Source: Strigamia acuminata (lineage: Eukaryota > Arthropoda > Chilopoda > Geophilomorpha > Linotaeniidae). Taken from it: a stretch of DNA of 60,000 nt. The stretch's first letter is position 1, and the number at the start of each line of letters is the position of its first letter. Shown one piece after another: positions 20,533-30,273 of this stretch. A program made the position numbers and the translations under genes. The stretch is taken from contig OX442322.1 of assembly GCA_949358305.1 (NCBI GenBank), positions 4,652,001-4,712,000 of the forward strand. Reading direction: 5' to 3'. The notes under the pieces were generated by a model. That model was not told the origin of the DNA. It worked only from the letters and a program-made list of their open reading frames with translations, and made no database searches.

Positions 20533-21274
20533 CATCCCCCGGTGACAAACATAGAGTTTACTAACTCTCGATTGTCATTCTTAATGGATAAGAATGTTCA
20601 CCTAATTCTATCGAATTAATCCACTTGGTAAGTATTTTTTATTAACTTAATCATGTTATTTCTTTCAGAAACTTCGTCACCCGATTAGACTAATCGGCTT
20701 CTCTGCACGGCGCAACTCCCGGTTGCTAAGCGACGGAAATGGACTCGTCCGAACATGGATACATGTTCGAGAAAATACAAATTTCGATAGAAATTTTATT
20801 TCTTCGTCAAATAAACTTATTCATAGCTTATTAATCAACAAGATAATCAATAAAAATAAATTTATGCAAACTTTATTTATCGAAAATCTAAACTACTAAT
20901 TTTTTATTACGATTGTCATAAAAAATTAACGAATTTCAACTTGAAATTCTTCAACGCTTTGATCAAAGCAAAAACAAACACAATTTTCACAAATAATTAT
21001 GAAAAATAAACTAAACAATCACACAGATATTAATATGATTAATTCAAATAAACATCCAAATTGAATTCGAAAAACAAAACAAATTAAATTGAATCCAATT
21101 TTAAAATTAAACTATACTCGTTCGAGTATTTAATGATTAGTTCAAAATCTTGAAACCAAACAAACACAACACTCATGAGAATATTTCGTAATTGCAAAAA
21201 ACACAACAAAACACTTGGATTATTTTAGTCAAAAATATCCACTCGGAAAAATAACGAATGTTAATTTGTCCCTT
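20533..21274 (-). other. GypA 3' untranslated region and polypurine tract
   Basis: CACCGGGGGATG (minus strand, about 20544-20533) abuts the LTR and is the likely polypurine tract. The rest is AT-rich, without a supported ORF. It includes the 14-bp palindrome GCTTTGATCAAAGC at 20956-20969. The second copy has the matching region at 56492-56634 and 58278-58887. Confidence 0.7.
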
Positions 21275-22795
21275 TTAATCCTTCTTTTCGACTTCAGTCG
21301 GTTCCTTCACTTCTGGTTTCTCGACTTCGGCAGAAGTCAGGAAATCCGACTCTTCAGTCGCCTCTGTCGAGACGGCGGAAAACACGGCTTCCTCCGGCGC
21401 TTCAATCTCCTCTGGGCTCGGAGGTGGGAACGGCAGATCCTCAAGCAACTCTGCCACGAAATCGACGACGGAAAGCAGCTCTTCGGCGTCTTCAAACTGA
21501 GCGTCGTCCGAAGTCTCGGACTTAGACGCAATAGGAGCGCTCGACACGTCAGTTATGACCGCTGGAGTATCCTCCACGGGTTTAGACGGTGCTTCTACGG
21601 CCTGTTGAAGCTTACGAGCTCGCCCTCGTGCCAAGATATTGGTTCGTTGAACCTTGGCGATTTCTCTTGCTCGGTCGAGCGTCAGACAGCCTCGTCCACG
21701 CGACATCGTTCTGGGTCGAACGAATTCTTCCATGACCTCGCTTCCGGCGCTCTCGACGGCTTGGACAGTTTCAGTCGAAACTTCGGAGTCCTCGGACGGC
21801 GGCGGTGATTGTCGAAGGAGTTCGACTCTTACGCCGGCGTTGGCTTCAGCGCGGGCCCAGGTGAGGAAGCGCGGGTCGATGTAAACCGCTTCGCCACGGC
21901 TGTTCAAAAACAATCGGCACTTGGGGCAGTGAGCCCAACATCGCTTCTCGTTAGGCTTAATGCCTTTCACCACGTGGGGCTGAACCTCCTTGCGCCACGG
22001 CTCCGAACGCGGGCGCGTTTTCCTTCCACGGCAGTTTGGACAACGCATAAGCGAAGAACCTGCGGATGCACCGCAGCACCACCCACAGCCGACGCAAAAT
22101 GGACATATCGTCTCCGTGGCTTGGTCCGTCACGATGTTATCGTGAGGTATTCCGGCTGCCATGTCTCGTTCGCACTGCTCCTTGCGCAGGCGGGCCTTCT
22201 CATCCTTCTTTTTCGCTTTATTGGCCGCTCTGTACTCGCGGTTGCGAGAAACAGGCTCCGAATAACGCAGAGCGCCCGGTGGCGGCTCGTTCCATCCATA
22301 TTCTGATGCAGAAGACTCAGCACCAGCAGGAAGATGCGTAACCGACACTGATTGTCCCGTCACAGTCGGTGCAGTCGCATTCGACGTGTTGGCGACGGTG
22401 GGCGCCACGCTTGCAGTTGGCGGCCGAAATTCTGGCGAATGCGGGGCCAACGGGACGTTGATAACGTTCGCGGGCGGATACGCCACCTGGGCCAACGGGG
22501 CCATTTGCGCCGACTCATAAACGGTTGGCTGAGCAGAAGTGGACGGGGCCTGCATCATCGCATTCAAATCGAGCGGAAATCCGTCTGGATGGACACTGAG
22601 CCAATTTAGCGTCGCGAGTTGCAGCGGCGTCAGGGCGTACATCGAGGCGGGCGCCGTCGGTATCGGTTGGGCCCTCATGTAAGCACGTTCCGCTGAACGG
22701 CGTTGCTCGTCACTAGACGAGGTGGACGAGCTGGACGAGCTTTCATGACGGTGTCGTCGATGACTCCGTTTTGAGCGGTGTTTACCACCTCCCAT
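21275..22795 (-). CDS. GypA ORF3: Cys-rich, probably zinc-binding accessory protein
   Basis: 506 codons from ATG 22795. That start is chosen because TTTGCGTCTGCAG lies directly before it, a good 3' splice-site match, and because the upstream frame has only a TTG. N-terminus: basic, His/Arg-rich, then a Ser run and a Pro/Ala-rich stretch. The middle (about 180-210) is a highly charged Lys/Arg/Glu helix. Then comes a cysteine cluster: C231, C234, C237, C240, C241, then C252 and C255, then C286, C290 and C293. CxxC pairs with Gly resemble treble-clef or DnaJ-type zinc modules, but no family is certain. The C-terminal third is acidic with Ser/Thr. No signal peptide, membrane span or cleavage site, so it is not an envelope protein. 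Nuclear or RNA-binding role is inference. A homologue with one stop is at 58888-60000. Confidence 0.85.
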   Translation of the reverse strand: MGGGKHRSKRSHRRHRHESSSSSSTSSSDEQRRSAERAYMRAQPIPTAPASMYALTPLQLATLNWLSVHPDGFPLDLNAMMQAPSTSAQPTVYESAQMAPLAQVAYPPANVINVPLAPHSPEFRPPTASVAPTVANTSNATAPTVTGQSVSVTHLPAGAESSASEYGWNEPPPGALRYSEPVSRNREYRAANKAKKKDEKARLRKEQCERDMAAGIPHDNIVTDQATETICPFCVGCGWCCGASAGSSLMRCPNCRGRKTRPRSEPWRKEVQPHVVKGIKPNEKRCWAHCPKCRLFLNSRGEAVYIDPRFLTWARAEANAGVRVELLRQSPPPSEDSEVSTETVQAVESAGSEVMEEFVRPRTMSRGRGCLTLDRAREIAKVQRTNILARGRARKLQQAVEAPSKPVEDTPAVITDVSSAPIASKSETSDDAQFEDAEELLSVVDFVAELLEDLPFPPPSPEEIEAPEEAVFSAVSTEATEESDFLTSAEVEKPEVKEPTEVEKKD

Positions 22796-23845
22796 CTGCA
22801 GACGCAAATAAATTATTTTATTAAAAATAATTTCACTCTAAATAATCATTCCTTGAGTCCAAAGAATTAAAACGTATTGTTCGCAACGAAAAATACACAG
22901 CTCGAGTTATTTATAACCCCTAACACGTGACACTAATGAGTCACATTCCCCTTGTGTTTATGACACGAGAATGGACTCGCCTGACAGCGATTTTTCATCG
23001 AAAATCGCAACTTGTTGAATTTTCAAAAGAAAAATCCCCTTAGTTTCTTTAAACTATTTAATCCAACTTCCGAGTATCAAAGATAACTTTTCGTATTAAT
23101 TAATTAACACTTAGTCTAATGAATATCTCAAATCGAAAATTCACCGCTAAATAATTTATGCAAGCCTCGACCGCGACTTGATTTAAATAATTAGTGCCCA
23201 CGTACTTAAACTTAATAAATAATTATTAAATTTAACCCAACTATTCGACTGAATAGCTAAACTTCCAGAGTGATTTAATGCCGATTCACGCTTATAATAC
23301 ACGTGAATTTTTTAACTTTTATCGGGACGCCGATATTTTCAATTGTTGCGAACAATTTTTTCAATTCTTTGGTCAAAGAATATATTTGAAAACTACTTAC
23401 TGTTGAAGCTTGTTTTCCTTGCTGAAGTCGCTAATTGAATTAGCGTGGAAATCTCGAGTCGAAAAATGAAGACGGGTCGAAGGGACGAAGTCACTAGTAT
23501 CCGTGTTTTTTACGAAGTGTTTGTGTGCAATGAACCCTGGGAATTTTATTCCCTATTAATTGTCGGGTTCGAGGTTTAATCACACCTCGTAAGTCTCGTA
23601 CCTTCGTAATTACGCGAGATTATCACTTTTCAAAGTAATTCTCTGTATTTTAATTAAAATACATATAAATCTGACCACATAATAAAATATTCTATCGAAT
23701 ATTTTGACTTATCGCAACAAATTCATATTTTAATACAAATTTCGATAAATATCGTAATATCTTGTCCCCCGGTGTTGAGATTATAAATCACTACACCTGT
23801 CTGACATGTAAATAATTACAGTCTTCAAGTTTTGAATAAAACTTA
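22796..23845 (-). other. GypA pol-ORF3 spacer
   Basis: About 1 kb of AT-rich sequence without a supported ORF. Just before ORF3 it ends in a pyrimidine-containing tract and CAG (22808-22796), a plausible splice acceptor for a subgenomic ORF3 transcript. A near-palindrome TTCTTTGGTCAAAGAA lies near 23364. Confidence 0.5.
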
Positions 23846-26800
23846 TCAATTCCAACAGAACTTTGAGGCTTTTCCTCGTTGTTGGTATGGTTTTTTAAAT
23901 ACTACAGTGATGTTTCGCACGAAATTTTCATCTGCATATTTAGGATTTGGTTTTCGTTCTCGTCGTGGACGAGTGCTAGTTCGTGGAACTATCGGTTGGG
24001 GTTTGCGGGGTTTTCGAGGCGGTTTCTTTGGAACTTCGCCTCTTTTTAACGCCGCTTTCCTTTCCATAGCAGTTAATCGTTGTCTATGTCTATGTTTAGA
24101 CTTAATGGGCGCAGATTTGTCAATTTGCACCGAAGTTGAGTCGGATAATTCCATTGGAATTTCTGAAGAAGTTTCAGGAATTAATTCCATTTCTTCAGCA
24201 TCCGGAAGTTGATTACTTTCGTCCATCCATTTAGGATTTTCTTGAGGCGAGTAGGAGGCGGACTTTTGTCCTACTTTCCAAGTCTCAATCGGGTACGACG
24301 GAGTATAGGGGTACAACGCTTTAATATTCACTGATTTTTCAATTGAACCATCAGCTAATTTGCGTAATTTATACGCTCCGCCAGGAAGTACTTTAGTAAA
24401 TTCCCCCGGACCATCTCTCTTCTCGGCAAATCCAGCGGAGATATTTTTATCTGCGCACGAGAGAATGTGAGTTTGTTTCCAAACTAAATCTCCAACTTCG
24501 AACTCCGTAATTACGAACTTTTGTTCGTGTATTTTTCTATGTCGTTCAAAATTCAATTGAATTCTGCGATGCATCTCTTGATGCGATCTGCGTAATATAT
24601 CTAATAATACCCTGACATATTTTTCTGGATTTTCTTTGTCAAATGGATTGGCATGTTTAATAATCCTTGGGTCGAAAGGTAATGTTACGATTCGTCCGGT
24701 GTTCAGTAACATCGGGCTTGAGCCCGTTGCTGCCGAAACATTATTTCGCATTGCGAATGCAAATTCGTCTAAATAACGCGGCCATTGCGTGTGCACATCT
24801 GTGTACAGGGCCAGCATCGTCTTTATATCTCTATTGGCTCGCTCTGTCGGGTTCGCCTGAGCATGATACGTGCTCGTATGAGACGGGCGAATGTTGTACA
24901 TTTCGCAATACTCATTGTAAATATCGGAAACAAATTGTTTTCCGTTATCGCTCACAATCTTTTTGGGGTGTCCCCATCTGTTTGTAACAGATCTTAATTC
25001 TTGAACGCAGTTAGCGCTCGTGGCTTTTGTCAAAGCCTTAATTTCAACGAACTTGGTACAATTGTCAATAATGACAAAAATATACTGGTTTTGGGACCTT
25101 CCCGCGGGTTTTGGGCCCATCAAGTCCATATTAATACATTCCCAAGGATTGGTCATGTTGTGTGGCGTGTAAGGAGCTGCGTGCCTTTTCTGTTGAATAG
25201 GCTTGTACTGAGCACAGTGCGTGCAGCTTTTGACGTAGTTCCTGACACTTCTACTCATACCAGGCCAGAAATATATTAAACGCGTTTTCTCAAGCGTCTT
25301 ACTCATCCCAGCGTGACCGCTTAGGGGGTGGCCATGACAAGCGAAGAGTACTCGCTTTACAAGTGCACTGGGTACAACGGCTTTAAAGCCATTTCCCGAA
25401 TCGTTTAATTCCTCTTCGAATGAAGGGTTAAAATAGATGATCATTTGATCACCATCAACTTCTTTTTTGTCTAAACAATAATTTTTGACTTTGTTTTTCC
25501 ATTCTTTTATTTCAGATTGTGGTATCCCAACAACCTTGTTATTCAATAAATATTCTCGAATGCGTTTGCATTCATTATCTAGTAATTGAGCATTTATTAT
25601 TTCTCTCCTTGTAGGAGGGACTTCTTTAAGTACTTCAGTCAACGCACTGTACAAGGTTTCTTGTACTTCCTCCCCCTCCTTTTCTTCAGAACATTCTTTA
25701 GAATTTTCAGAAAAATAGGAACGCACACTAGCCAAATATTCTCGTTTTTCTGGGGCACGATTTAATGAAACAGAAGGATTTCCGTCCCACTCAGGCCAGT
25801 ATTGTTTAATTTCGACAGGTTCCACATGATCTCGAAGAGGAATGTCTTCCTCTGTTAGTGGGGCTCTAGAAAGTGCATCTGCAACTTGGTTAGCAGCACC
25901 TTTTCGAAAAACAATTTTAAAATTTCCACATTGGATTCTTAAGGCCCATCGGCCAAATTTCCCAGATGGTTCAGGCGTTCGCATCAACCATTTCAGTGCT
26001 TCTGCATCTGACTCTAAAGTGAATGTACCATATTCGAGATATGGTTTAAATCGATCAATAGCCCACACAACTGCGAGACATTCGAGTTCCGGCGTTGTAT
26101 AACGCTTCTCCGCTCCACGTAAAACTCTGCTTGCATAAGCTACAGGTTTGGGTACAGAAATGTTTTTCTGCTTCTTTTCATCGAATATATCGACGTCTTG
26201 GCAAAGGACAGCTTCTAAGCCTTCATGTGAAGCGTCAGTCATGACAACAAATGGTAAAGTCATATCTGGTTTGTGTAGACAATTGTCACCACAAAGTAGC
26301 TCTTTAATTTTATTAAAAGCTTCTGTCTGCTCATCTCCCCATTCAAATGGAGTTTTCTCATTCATCATACGTGTGTATGGTGCGGCAATAGTTCCGTGAT
26401 TTGGAACAAACTTCCTGAAGAAGTTAGTCATGCCGTGAAAGCGCTGAATGTCTTTAGCACACGTGGGGGTGGGAAATTTCATAATCGCCGATATTTTATC
26501 GGGATCACCGAAGAGACCTTCGGGTTTAATCCAGTGGCCCAAGAATTTTAATTCTGTACGCCCAAAACGAGATTTCGCTTTATTTATTGTCATGTTGGCT
26601 TGGTTAAGCCTTTCTAGAACATCTCGAACGTGTTTGAGATGATCATCCCAATTATCTGAATACACAATTACGTCATCCAAATAAACTAACGCGTAGTCTT
26701 GCAAAGCTGAGCCTAAAATGCCTTCCATCAGACGCTGGAAAGTACAAGGCGCATTGCAAAGGCCAAACGGCATTCGCACAAACTGATATGGACCATTTGG

Positions 26801-28006
26801 CGTGTAAAATGCCGTCTTTGGTCGATCTTCTTTACACATCTCGACTTGGTAGTAACCTTTGACAAGGTCAATTGACGTAAAATACCTAGCAGGACCAGTA
26901 TTATGCAATAAAAGGTCAATACTTGGCATTTGTATTACTTCGACTTCGGTGATGGCATTTAGCCACCGGTAGTCAATGCACATCCTATACGAGCCGTCAG
27001 GCTTCGCAACAATGACGGGATGACTTATGAAGGGCCCCTTGGCCTTTTCAATGAGTCCATCCTGTTCCAATTCTGCAGCTAGTTTGGTCATAATGGCTCT
27101 CTTGGCCGGGTTATACATTCTATACTGCATTTTGGGCAATGAATGCCCTTCTTTGAACTTAATACGATGCTGGGTCACGTTAGTGCACCCAACTTGATCA
27201 CGAAATACATTCGGTATCGATTTAACCACTTCGCGAAGTGCTAATCTTTGCTCCGGAGTGCAGTCGCTCTCCTCAACTAATTTTTCATCCCAAGTCAACA
27301 CAGGAGTGTCTGTTAACTCAATTGAGTTGAGAATGGACGACAGTCCTAAATAATCGAAAGTAATTCGATTTAACGGGGCGAGGGCCAAATTGGCTTCTTC
27401 CGACTCATAAGGGGCGGACCAATTAGGTTTATCTGCACAAGAGAACTCTTGTAAATGTGGATGCGGACTAATTTTCTGTCTGCGCATGAAATTGTGACCA
27501 AGTATCAAGCCACAAACTCGTTTTGCTAGAACGATGAAATTCATTGGTGTAAATTCATCAGCCCATTGCACGCACAAAGTTATTTGTCCGACAGGCTTGT
27601 GTGCTACGCCTACAGCGTTAACCAACATATTTCTAGGGGCTTCTTGCAAAAATTCTGGCAAAGCCTGAGTTTCAGACAAGAGTTGTTCCCCAATGTAACA
27701 TTGAGATGCTCCTGTATCCATGAGCGCGTTGTAGGTGAGCCCACCAATTGTGATCTTCATTCGAGGATCATCTTTATTATTACCCAAAGTAATATTGTGC
27801 AAATTATTACCACCTATGACTCTGTTGAGTCGGCGGAGTCTACAGAATTTCTTCGTGTAGCACTTGTGTGGAAACAATGTCAGATTTTTTAATTGTTCTG
27901 TCATTTCTTGCAGATTTTCCTCTACTCCGCCACTATGACTAGTGGCTACTTCAAGACAAGTTGTGTCTACATCCATAAACAAAGATTCCGACGTAGCATT
28001 AGCCAC
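23846..28006 (-). CDS. pol: GypA Pol: protease, RT, RNase H, integrase
   Basis: 1386 codons, intact. Protease DTGA at residues 97-100. RT with TSIDLVKGYYQ near 377 and YLDD at 442-445. RNase H acids D591, E642, D667, D710. Integrase zinc motif H893, H898, C928, C931, then D961, D1020 (SDNG) and E1055, a typical DD34E. A GPGEF...YPY segment near 1200 resembles the GPY/F module, followed by a basic tail. The listed start is a GTG; the frame is open back to the gag overlap, and Gag-Pol is most likely made by -1 frameshifting at 28045-28051. It copies genomic RNA into DNA in particles and integrates it. Confidence 0.96.
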   Translation of the reverse strand: MANATSESLFMDVDTTCLEVATSHSGGVEENLQEMTEQLKNLTLFPHKCYTKKFCRLRRLNRVIGGNNLHNITLGNNKDDPRMKITIGGLTYNALMDTGASQCYIGEQLLSETQALPEFLQEAPRNMLVNAVGVAHKPVGQITLCVQWADEFTPMNFIVLAKRVCGLILGHNFMRRQKISPHPHLQEFSCADKPNWSAPYESEEANLALAPLNRITFDYLGLSSILNSIELTDTPVLTWDEKLVEESDCTPEQRLALREVVKSIPNVFRDQVGCTNVTQHRIKFKEGHSLPKMQYRMYNPAKRAIMTKLAAELEQDGLIEKAKGPFISHPVIVAKPDGSYRMCIDYRWLNAITEVEVIQMPSIDLLLHNTGPARYFTSIDLVKGYYQVEMCKEDRPKTAFYTPNGPYQFVRMPFGLCNAPCTFQRLMEGILGSALQDYALVYLDDVIVYSDNWDDHLKHVRDVLERLNQANMTINKAKSRFGRTELKFLGHWIKPEGLFGDPDKISAIMKFPTPTCAKDIQRFHGMTNFFRKFVPNHGTIAAPYTRMMNEKTPFEWGDEQTEAFNKIKELLCGDNCLHKPDMTLPFVVMTDASHEGLEAVLCQDVDIFDEKKQKNISVPKPVAYASRVLRGAEKRYTTPELECLAVVWAIDRFKPYLEYGTFTLESDAEALKWLMRTPEPSGKFGRWALRIQCGNFKIVFRKGAANQVADALSRAPLTEEDIPLRDHVEPVEIKQYWPEWDGNPSVSLNRAPEKREYLASVRSYFSENSKECSEEKEGEEVQETLYSALTEVLKEVPPTRREIINAQLLDNECKRIREYLLNNKVVGIPQSEIKEWKNKVKNYCLDKKEVDGDQMIIYFNPSFEEELNDSGNGFKAVVPSALVKRVLFACHGHPLSGHAGMSKTLEKTRLIYFWPGMSRSVRNYVKSCTHCAQYKPIQQKRHAAPYTPHNMTNPWECINMDLMGPKPAGRSQNQYIFVIIDNCTKFVEIKALTKATSANCVQELRSVTNRWGHPKKIVSDNGKQFVSDIYNEYCEMYNIRPSHTSTYHAQANPTERANRDIKTMLALYTDVHTQWPRYLDEFAFAMRNNVSAATGSSPMLLNTGRIVTLPFDPRIIKHANPFDKENPEKYVRVLLDILRRSHQEMHRRIQLNFERHRKIHEQKFVITEFEVGDLVWKQTHILSCADKNISAGFAEKRDGPGEFTKVLPGGAYKLRKLADGSIEKSVNIKALYPYTPSYPIETWKVGQKSASYSPQENPKWMDESNQLPDAEEMELIPETSSEIPMELSDSTSVQIDKSAPIKSKHRHRQRLTAMERKAALKRGEVPKKPPRKPRKPQPIVPRTSTRPRRERKPNPKYADENFVRNITVVFKKPYQQRGKASKFCWN

Positions 28007-28010
28007 TTCT

Positions 28011-28051
28011 GGGGGATGGAATAAACCTTCGTCCCCCGGATCTAGTTTTTT
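28011..28051 (-). promoter_or_regulatory. -1 programmed frameshift signal of GypA
   Basis: On the minus strand the gag frame reads TCA AAA AAC TAG. A AAA AAC (28051-28045) is a canonical slippery heptamer. After a 7-nt spacer (TAGATCC) the six bases GGGGGA (28037-28032) pair with TCCCCC (28016-28011); an inner GAA/TTC pairing can extend the hairpin. One base back leads straight into the open pol frame. Confidence 0.85.
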
Positions 28052-30273
28052 GAACTAGTCGCACTTGAATCAGCAGATTCGGGCTTGATCAAAGTCTTGA
28101 CCATTTCTGCCAACGAGTTAGTCAGCGAAGTTTGTAACTTATTTTCAAAAGTATTTAATTTCGCATCAAGTTTAGCATCCAGTGTTGCATCCAACACTTC
28201 TTGAGTTATCCATCTGTTATTAGGACGTTTAGAAGTAGGATCCACAGTCGGGGAATCTGGCGTACTTCGTTTTGGCAACTCTTCAGAGTTGAACTTTGCA
28301 CGTGGTTTTAAATCTGGACATTCTCGACGCATGTGTCCTGGTTTCTTACAGTGGTAACAAACTAATTGACCACGTCTGGTCTGATCTACTACTCCATTTA
28401 TTAAATAGACGGCCTCGCATTCCTCTGGTAACTCTTCTTCACAAATATTAAGTTGTTCTTGTGAATCCAAAGTTAAAGATTTAGCATTTGTCTTCGGCTG
28501 AGGACGAGTGTCAGTTTTCCGAGGTGGGAAAACAACTGGATTGGAGATATTTTCCCTTGCTCCATTAGCTGTACGACTGTACAAGCCTTTATTTTTCGTT
28601 ATAACGGAATAAATCTCTGTCAGAGGTAAATCCGCTATGCCTTGCGTATGCAAAAGCAAATCATTAGCAGGAGTTACATTCCCGATAAAAAGACAACCAG
28701 CCCCTTTTGCATCAAGACTGTCTTGTAATATCCATAACTGGTAATATTTGTGCATAAAGTCGTAAAGACTTTCTGTTTCCAGTTGTTTCAACTTAGTTAG
28801 TTGGTTCGTCCGCTCTTGTCGAGTGGCTACAAATCGTTCTTTGAACGCCTGTTCAAATACTTCCCAAGATATAAAATCTTCTCTTCGTTCATGAAACCAA
28901 CCATGCGCTTGCTCGGTTAGATAACCAGCAACGCCTTTAACAAGCATGTCATCGAGTGACATGTTTCGCAGAAAAGCGACATTTTTTACAATATTGAGAA
29001 AGCGTTCGCTTTCTTCTGCTTTTCCTGAGAATACAGGGATATCTGGGGGTTTCAAACTGTTAGTTTGAGGGACAGTGGCGGAACTTTTTCCAGCCTGCAT
29101 TAATTTGTGCATGGTTGTGGCAATTGACGCGAGGTCATCAGCCGTCATTCCAAAACTACTAGGGGGGCGCGAGTTGTCGTTTGACGACCCGCCATTATTT
29201 TTTGGTTGACTCGAGTTATTTTGACTTGAGCCACCACTATTAGGGTTGAAATTATTCGACCCTCCTTGATTTGACCTGCTGTGGTTACCAAAGTTCGAAT
29301 GGTTATTCGAATTGCCTCGGTTCCCATAATTCGAATGATTATTAGAATTACCCGGATTGTCAAAATTCGGGCGGTTGTTCGAATTTTCTTGATTACCAAA
29401 ATTCGGACGATAGTTCGAATTATCTGGCGCACCCTGATTCAAATAGTTATTTGAATTTCCTGGAGTTCCAGTAGAAGGATTATTTGGGTTATTCGAGTTC
29501 GGAGGAACTGGGTGACCCCTTTGCATGTTAGGTGCTGGACTAGAATTGTTTGCAAATCTAGAGTTTGGGTCAAAACGACGGTTTGGACCTCTTGTCACAC
29601 CTGAATTTGGGTTCAAATTTCCAGCGAGATTCGGACAACTATTTGATCCGTTTGGAAAACTTGGATTAGGGTTGGCCATGTTAGGCGGACCCAAATTCGC
29701 TCTGTTGAACGTATTCTCAAAGTTTTCTGGATTTGTAAATCCTCTTTGTCGGTTGCGAGCGAAGTTATTCGCTCGTAATCGTTGTTGAAAAGCACGATTA
29801 AAATCTCCTGGTGTCAAATTCGACTGATCTTGACGAGGAGGTTGTGCATTTTTATTTCTATATCTAGAAATAGGCGTCGAAGGAGTGGGACTAAAATTAT
29901 TTAATCTTTGGCTGGCTGGGGAATGGGATTGCTCCGACGTAGCACGAGGCGCGTGTATAAAATCTAACACTTCGGTCAAAGATCTAAATTGGTTTGGGTT
30001 CAAACCGTGATCCTGACAAAATAATAGACCGCCTCGGCCTAAATGAGAACCTTCAGGAATGCATTCCTCTTCTCCAGGCGGAGTAGGTTCACGTGGAGCT
30101 CTATTCTCTCCAGATGGTCCGGCTGTTTCATTTGAAACGCCATTATGGACCGCGTGGTTTCCCACTTCTTCAATTCCATTAGGAACAGGTATAAACCCGG
30201 ATAGATTCATTCCACCGGTCAAACAAGTTCTTTCCTTACCACGGGTGTTCATGTGATGCTGGTTATTAGTCAT
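28042..30273 (-). CDS. gag: GypA Gag
   Basis: 743 codons from ATG 30273. The N-terminal half is a long low-complexity region rich in Asn, Pro and Ser, with NSNN(R/H)-type repeats at residues about 265-333. The capsid-like region follows (PPDIPVFSGKAEESERFLNIV, then ADDMLVKGVAGYL-like helices, and a FKERFVATRQERTNQLTKL retrotransposon-gag motif). A CCHC zinc knuckle CYHCKKPGHMRREC sits near residue 640. The C-terminus is charged and ends SSKN at the slippery site. Unusually long for a Gypsy Gag because of the N-terminal extension. The minus-strand sequence at 30240 (CGTG then GTAAGG) resembles a splice donor near the gag start, but joining it to the ORF3 acceptor would not keep gag in frame with ORF3. 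Confidence 0.93.
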   Translation of the reverse strand: MTNNQHHMNTRGKERTCLTGGMNLSGFIPVPNGIEEVGNHAVHNGVSNETAGPSGENRAPREPTPPGEEECIPEGSHLGRGGLLFCQDHGLNPNQFRSLTEVLDFIHAPRATSEQSHSPASQRLNNFSPTPSTPISRYRNKNAQPPRQDQSNLTPGDFNRAFQQRLRANNFARNRQRGFTNPENFENTFNRANLGPPNMANPNPSFPNGSNSCPNLAGNLNPNSGVTRGPNRRFDPNSRFANNSSPAPNMQRGHPVPPNSNNPNNPSTGTPGNSNNYLNQGAPDNSNYRPNFGNQENSNNRPNFDNPGNSNNHSNYGNRGNSNNHSNFGNHSRSNQGGSNNFNPNSGGSSQNNSSQPKNNGGSSNDNSRPPSSFGMTADDLASIATTMHKLMQAGKSSATVPQTNSLKPPDIPVFSGKAEESERFLNIVKNVAFLRNMSLDDMLVKGVAGYLTEQAHGWFHERREDFISWEVFEQAFKERFVATRQERTNQLTKLKQLETESLYDFMHKYYQLWILQDSLDAKGAGCLFIGNVTPANDLLLHTQGIADLPLTEIYSVITKNKGLYSRTANGARENISNPVVFPPRKTDTRPQPKTNAKSLTLDSQEQLNICEEELPEECEAVYLINGVVDQTRRGQLVCYHCKKPGHMRRECPDLKPRAKFNSEELPKRSTPDSPTVDPTSKRPNNRWITQEVLDATLDAKLDAKLNTFENKLQTSLTNSLAEMVKTLIKPESADSSATSSKN
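29275..29480 (-). repeat. Asn-rich imperfect coding repeat in GypA gag
   Basis: About seven degenerate units of roughly 30 bp encode NSNN(R/H)(P/S)N(F/Y)GN-like peptides. It is a coding low-complexity repeat, not a CRISPR or satellite. Confidence 0.7.

Noticed and set aside
21275-22795. ORF3 as an envelope gene
   Set aside because: No signal peptide, no transmembrane segment, no furin-type site; Cys-rich but soluble and charged.
29275-29480. Short regular repeats suggesting a CRISPR-like array
   Set aside because: Units are degenerate, encode an Asn-rich part of Gag, and there are no spacers of fixed length.
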